Shown piece by piece: positions 22,572 through 24,060 of a stretch of 24,060 nt of DNA. Each line of letters starts with the position of its first letter. Position 1 is the first letter of the stretch. This DNA comes from Rhodocyclaceae bacterium UBA1310 (GTDB lineage Bacteria; Pseudomonadota; Gammaproteobacteria; Burkholderiales; Rhodocyclaceae): positions 5,002 to 29,061 of the forward strand of contig DBTS01000024.1 in NCBI GenBank assembly GCA_002307175.1, written 5' to 3'. The notes below the pieces were generated by a model that worked only from the letters and a program-made list of their open reading frames with translations, ran no database searches and was not told the origin of the DNA. The translations under genes and the position numbers were made by a program.

Positions 22572-24060
22572 ATGCTGGACACCACCCTCAAAACCCAGTT
22601 GCAAGGCTATCTCACACGCCTGCAGCAACCCATTGAACTCATTGCAAGCCTGGACGACAGCGATGCCGCTGGCGAAATGCGTTCGCTGCTCGAAGAAATT
22701 GTCGAACTCTCCGACAAGATCAGCCTGCAGACCTCCGACGCCGCTGACTTGCGCAAGCCCTCGTTTGCCGTGCGGCGTGTCGGCTCCGACATGGGCATCC
22801 GTTTTGCCGGCATTCCGCTCGGCCACGAATTCACCTCGCTGGTGCTGGCGCTGTTGCAGGCTGGTGGTCACCCGCCCAAGGTCGAGTCCGATCTGATCGA
22901 AACCATCCGCAGCCTCAGGGGGCCGCTCGAATTTGAAACCTACATTTCGCTGAGCTGCCATAACTGCCCGGATGTGGTGCAGGCACTCAACCTGATGGCT
23001 GTGCTCAATCCCAACGTGCGGCACACCATGATTGATGGTGCATTGTTCCAGGAAGAAGTCACGGCGCGCCAGATCATGGGTGTGCCGGCGGTGTACCTGA
23101 ACGGCCAGTCCTTTGGTCAGGGGCGCATGGAGCTTGAGGAAATCATCCGCAAGCTCGATACGAACGCTGGTGAGCACGAGGCCGAAAAACTCTCTGCCAA
23201 GGAACCCTATGACCTGCTCGTCGTGGGGGGCGGGCCGGCAGGGTCGGCTGCTGCGATCTATGCTGCGCGCAAGGGTATCCGTACCGGTGTGGTGGCCGAG
23301 CGCTTTGGCGGACAGGTGCTGGATACCCTGGCCATCGAAAACTTCATCTCCGTCAAGGCAACCGAAGGCCCCCGTCTGGCCGCCGGCCTTGAAGAACATG
23401 TGCGTGAGTACGGCGTCGACATCATGAACCTGCAGCGTGCCGCCGAGTTGATTCCTGGCGATCTGATCCAGGTGAAACTCGAAAACGGCGCAGTGCTGCG
23501 CACCAAGAGCGTGGTGCTGGCGACCGGCGCGCGCTGGCGTGACATGGGGGTTCCCGGCGAGCGCGAATTCCGCACCAGAGGCGTCGCCTACTGCCCGCAC
23601 TGTGATGGGCCTCTCTTCAAGGGCAAACGCGTGGCGGTGATCGGTGGCGGCAACTCGGGTGTCGAAGCTGCAATCGATCTGGCCGGTATCGTGGCGCACG
23701 TCACGTTGCTGGAATTTGACTCTGTGTTGCGTGCCGATGCGGTGCTGCAGAAAAAGCTTGCCAGCCTGCCCAACGTGAAGGTCATCACTTCCGCGCAGAC
23801 CACCGAAGTGACTGGCGCTGACAAGGTCAATGGCCTCACCTACAAGGATCGCGTATCCGGTGAGTCGCATCACATTGATCTCGGAGGCATTTTCGTGCAG
23901 ATTGGACTGGTGCCGAATACCGACTGGATCAAGGGTACGGTGGCATTGACTCCGCGTGGCGAGATTGAAATCGATGCACGTGGCCAGACTTCAGTGCCCG
24001 GCGTGTTTGCGGCAGGGGATGCCACCACCGTGCCTTACAAGCAGATCATCATCGCCATGG
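22572..24060 (+). CDS. ahpF: Alkyl hydroperoxide reductase subunit F (3' end outside window)
   Basis: AhpF is the FAD flavoprotein that passes electrons from NADH to AhpC. The frame is open from the ATG at 22572 to the window edge, about 496 residues, so some 25 of the usual roughly 520 residues are missing. The N-terminal double-thioredoxin domain has Cys129 and Cys132 in SLSCHNCPDVV. The FAD-binding GGGPAGSAAAIY begins at about 219. The second redox pair, Cys341 and Cys344, is in YCPHCDGPL. The NADH-binding GGGNSGVEAAIDLAG begins at about 358. FAAGDATTVPYKQIII appears at the edge. The residues closely follow E. coli AhpF. GAGACGAG precedes the start. It is probably co-transcribed with ahpC through the hairpin spacer. 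Confidence 0.97.
   Translation, partial: MLDTTLKTQLQGYLTRLQQPIELIASLDDSDAAGEMRSLLEEIVELSDKISLQTSDAADLRKPSFAVRRVGSDMGIRFAGIPLGHEFTSLVLALLQAGGHPPKVESDLIETIRSLRGPLEFETYISLSCHNCPDVVQALNLMAVLNPNVRHTMIDGALFQEEVTARQIMGVPAVYLNGQSFGQGRMELEEIIRKLDTNAGEHEAEKLSAKEPYDLLVVGGGPAGSAAAIYAARKGIRTGVVAERFGGQVLDTLAIENFISVKATEGPRLAAGLEEHVREYGVDIMNLQRAAELIPGDLIQVKLENGAVLRTKSVVLATGARWRDMGVPGEREFRTRGVAYCPHCDGPLFKGKRVAVIGGGNSGVEAAIDLAGIVAHVTLLEFDSVLRADAVLQKKLASLPNVKVITSAQTTEVTGADKVNGLTYKDRVSGESHHIDLGGIFVQIGLVPNTDWIKGTVALTPRGEIEIDARGQTSVPGVFAAGDATTVPYKQIIIAM

Noticed and set aside
22548..23873. 441-residue open frame on the minus strand
   Set aside because: Antisense shadow of ahpF.

Overview
The window looks like ordinary chromosome of a betaproteobacterium. 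GC is high (roughly 60% by eye). The H-NS-family protein is the short betaproteobacterial type with a TWTGRGRQP C-terminus, the tsaD / plsY / folB layout is the one also seen in E. coli, and the genes read as Rhodocyclales-like. That last placement is inference. No RNA genes, insertion sequences, phage genes or CRISPR arrays were seen, and all coding frames appear intact.

Left part (1-10 kb, mostly housekeeping): the 3' half of tsaD, convergent with plsY; folB divergent from plsY; an H-NS-like gene behind a bidirectional terminator; a leftward proA-ogt-xerD cluster; an MFS exporter convergent with a methyl-accepting chemotaxis protein; and the molybdenum-cofactor pair moaA-mobA, leftward and overlapping.

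Middle part (10-17 kb): metY (O-acetylhomoserine sulfhydrylase) with a structured leader and a strong terminator; an unrecognised small exported protein; and a rightward nucleotide-sugar operon rmlB-rmlA-rmlD-manC that ends in a terminator. This operon supplies dTDP-rhamnose and GDP-mannose precursors for surface polysaccharide. It has no rmlC. Upstream of rmlB lie back-to-back palindromes, a sigma70-like promoter and a foldable leader.

Right part (17-24 kb): a LytS-type kinase and LytTR regulator closely resembling E. coli BtsS/BtsR (the pyruvate-sensing pair), followed directly by a CstA-family transporter resembling BtsT. In E. coli the sensor pair and the transporter are at separate loci; here they form one cassette. 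The btsR-btsT gap carries CCGCT-containing direct repeats spaced exactly 21 bp apart, the arrangement known for BtsR operators. After a strong terminator comes ahpC, preceded by a near-consensus OxyR site, then two hairpins and ahpF, which runs off the right edge.

The best candidates for something new are the 21-bp phased repeat array in the bts cassette, the double palindrome before rmlB, the unknown exported protein next to it, and the structured ahpC-ahpF spacer. Nothing in the window clearly announces a wholly new multi-gene system.
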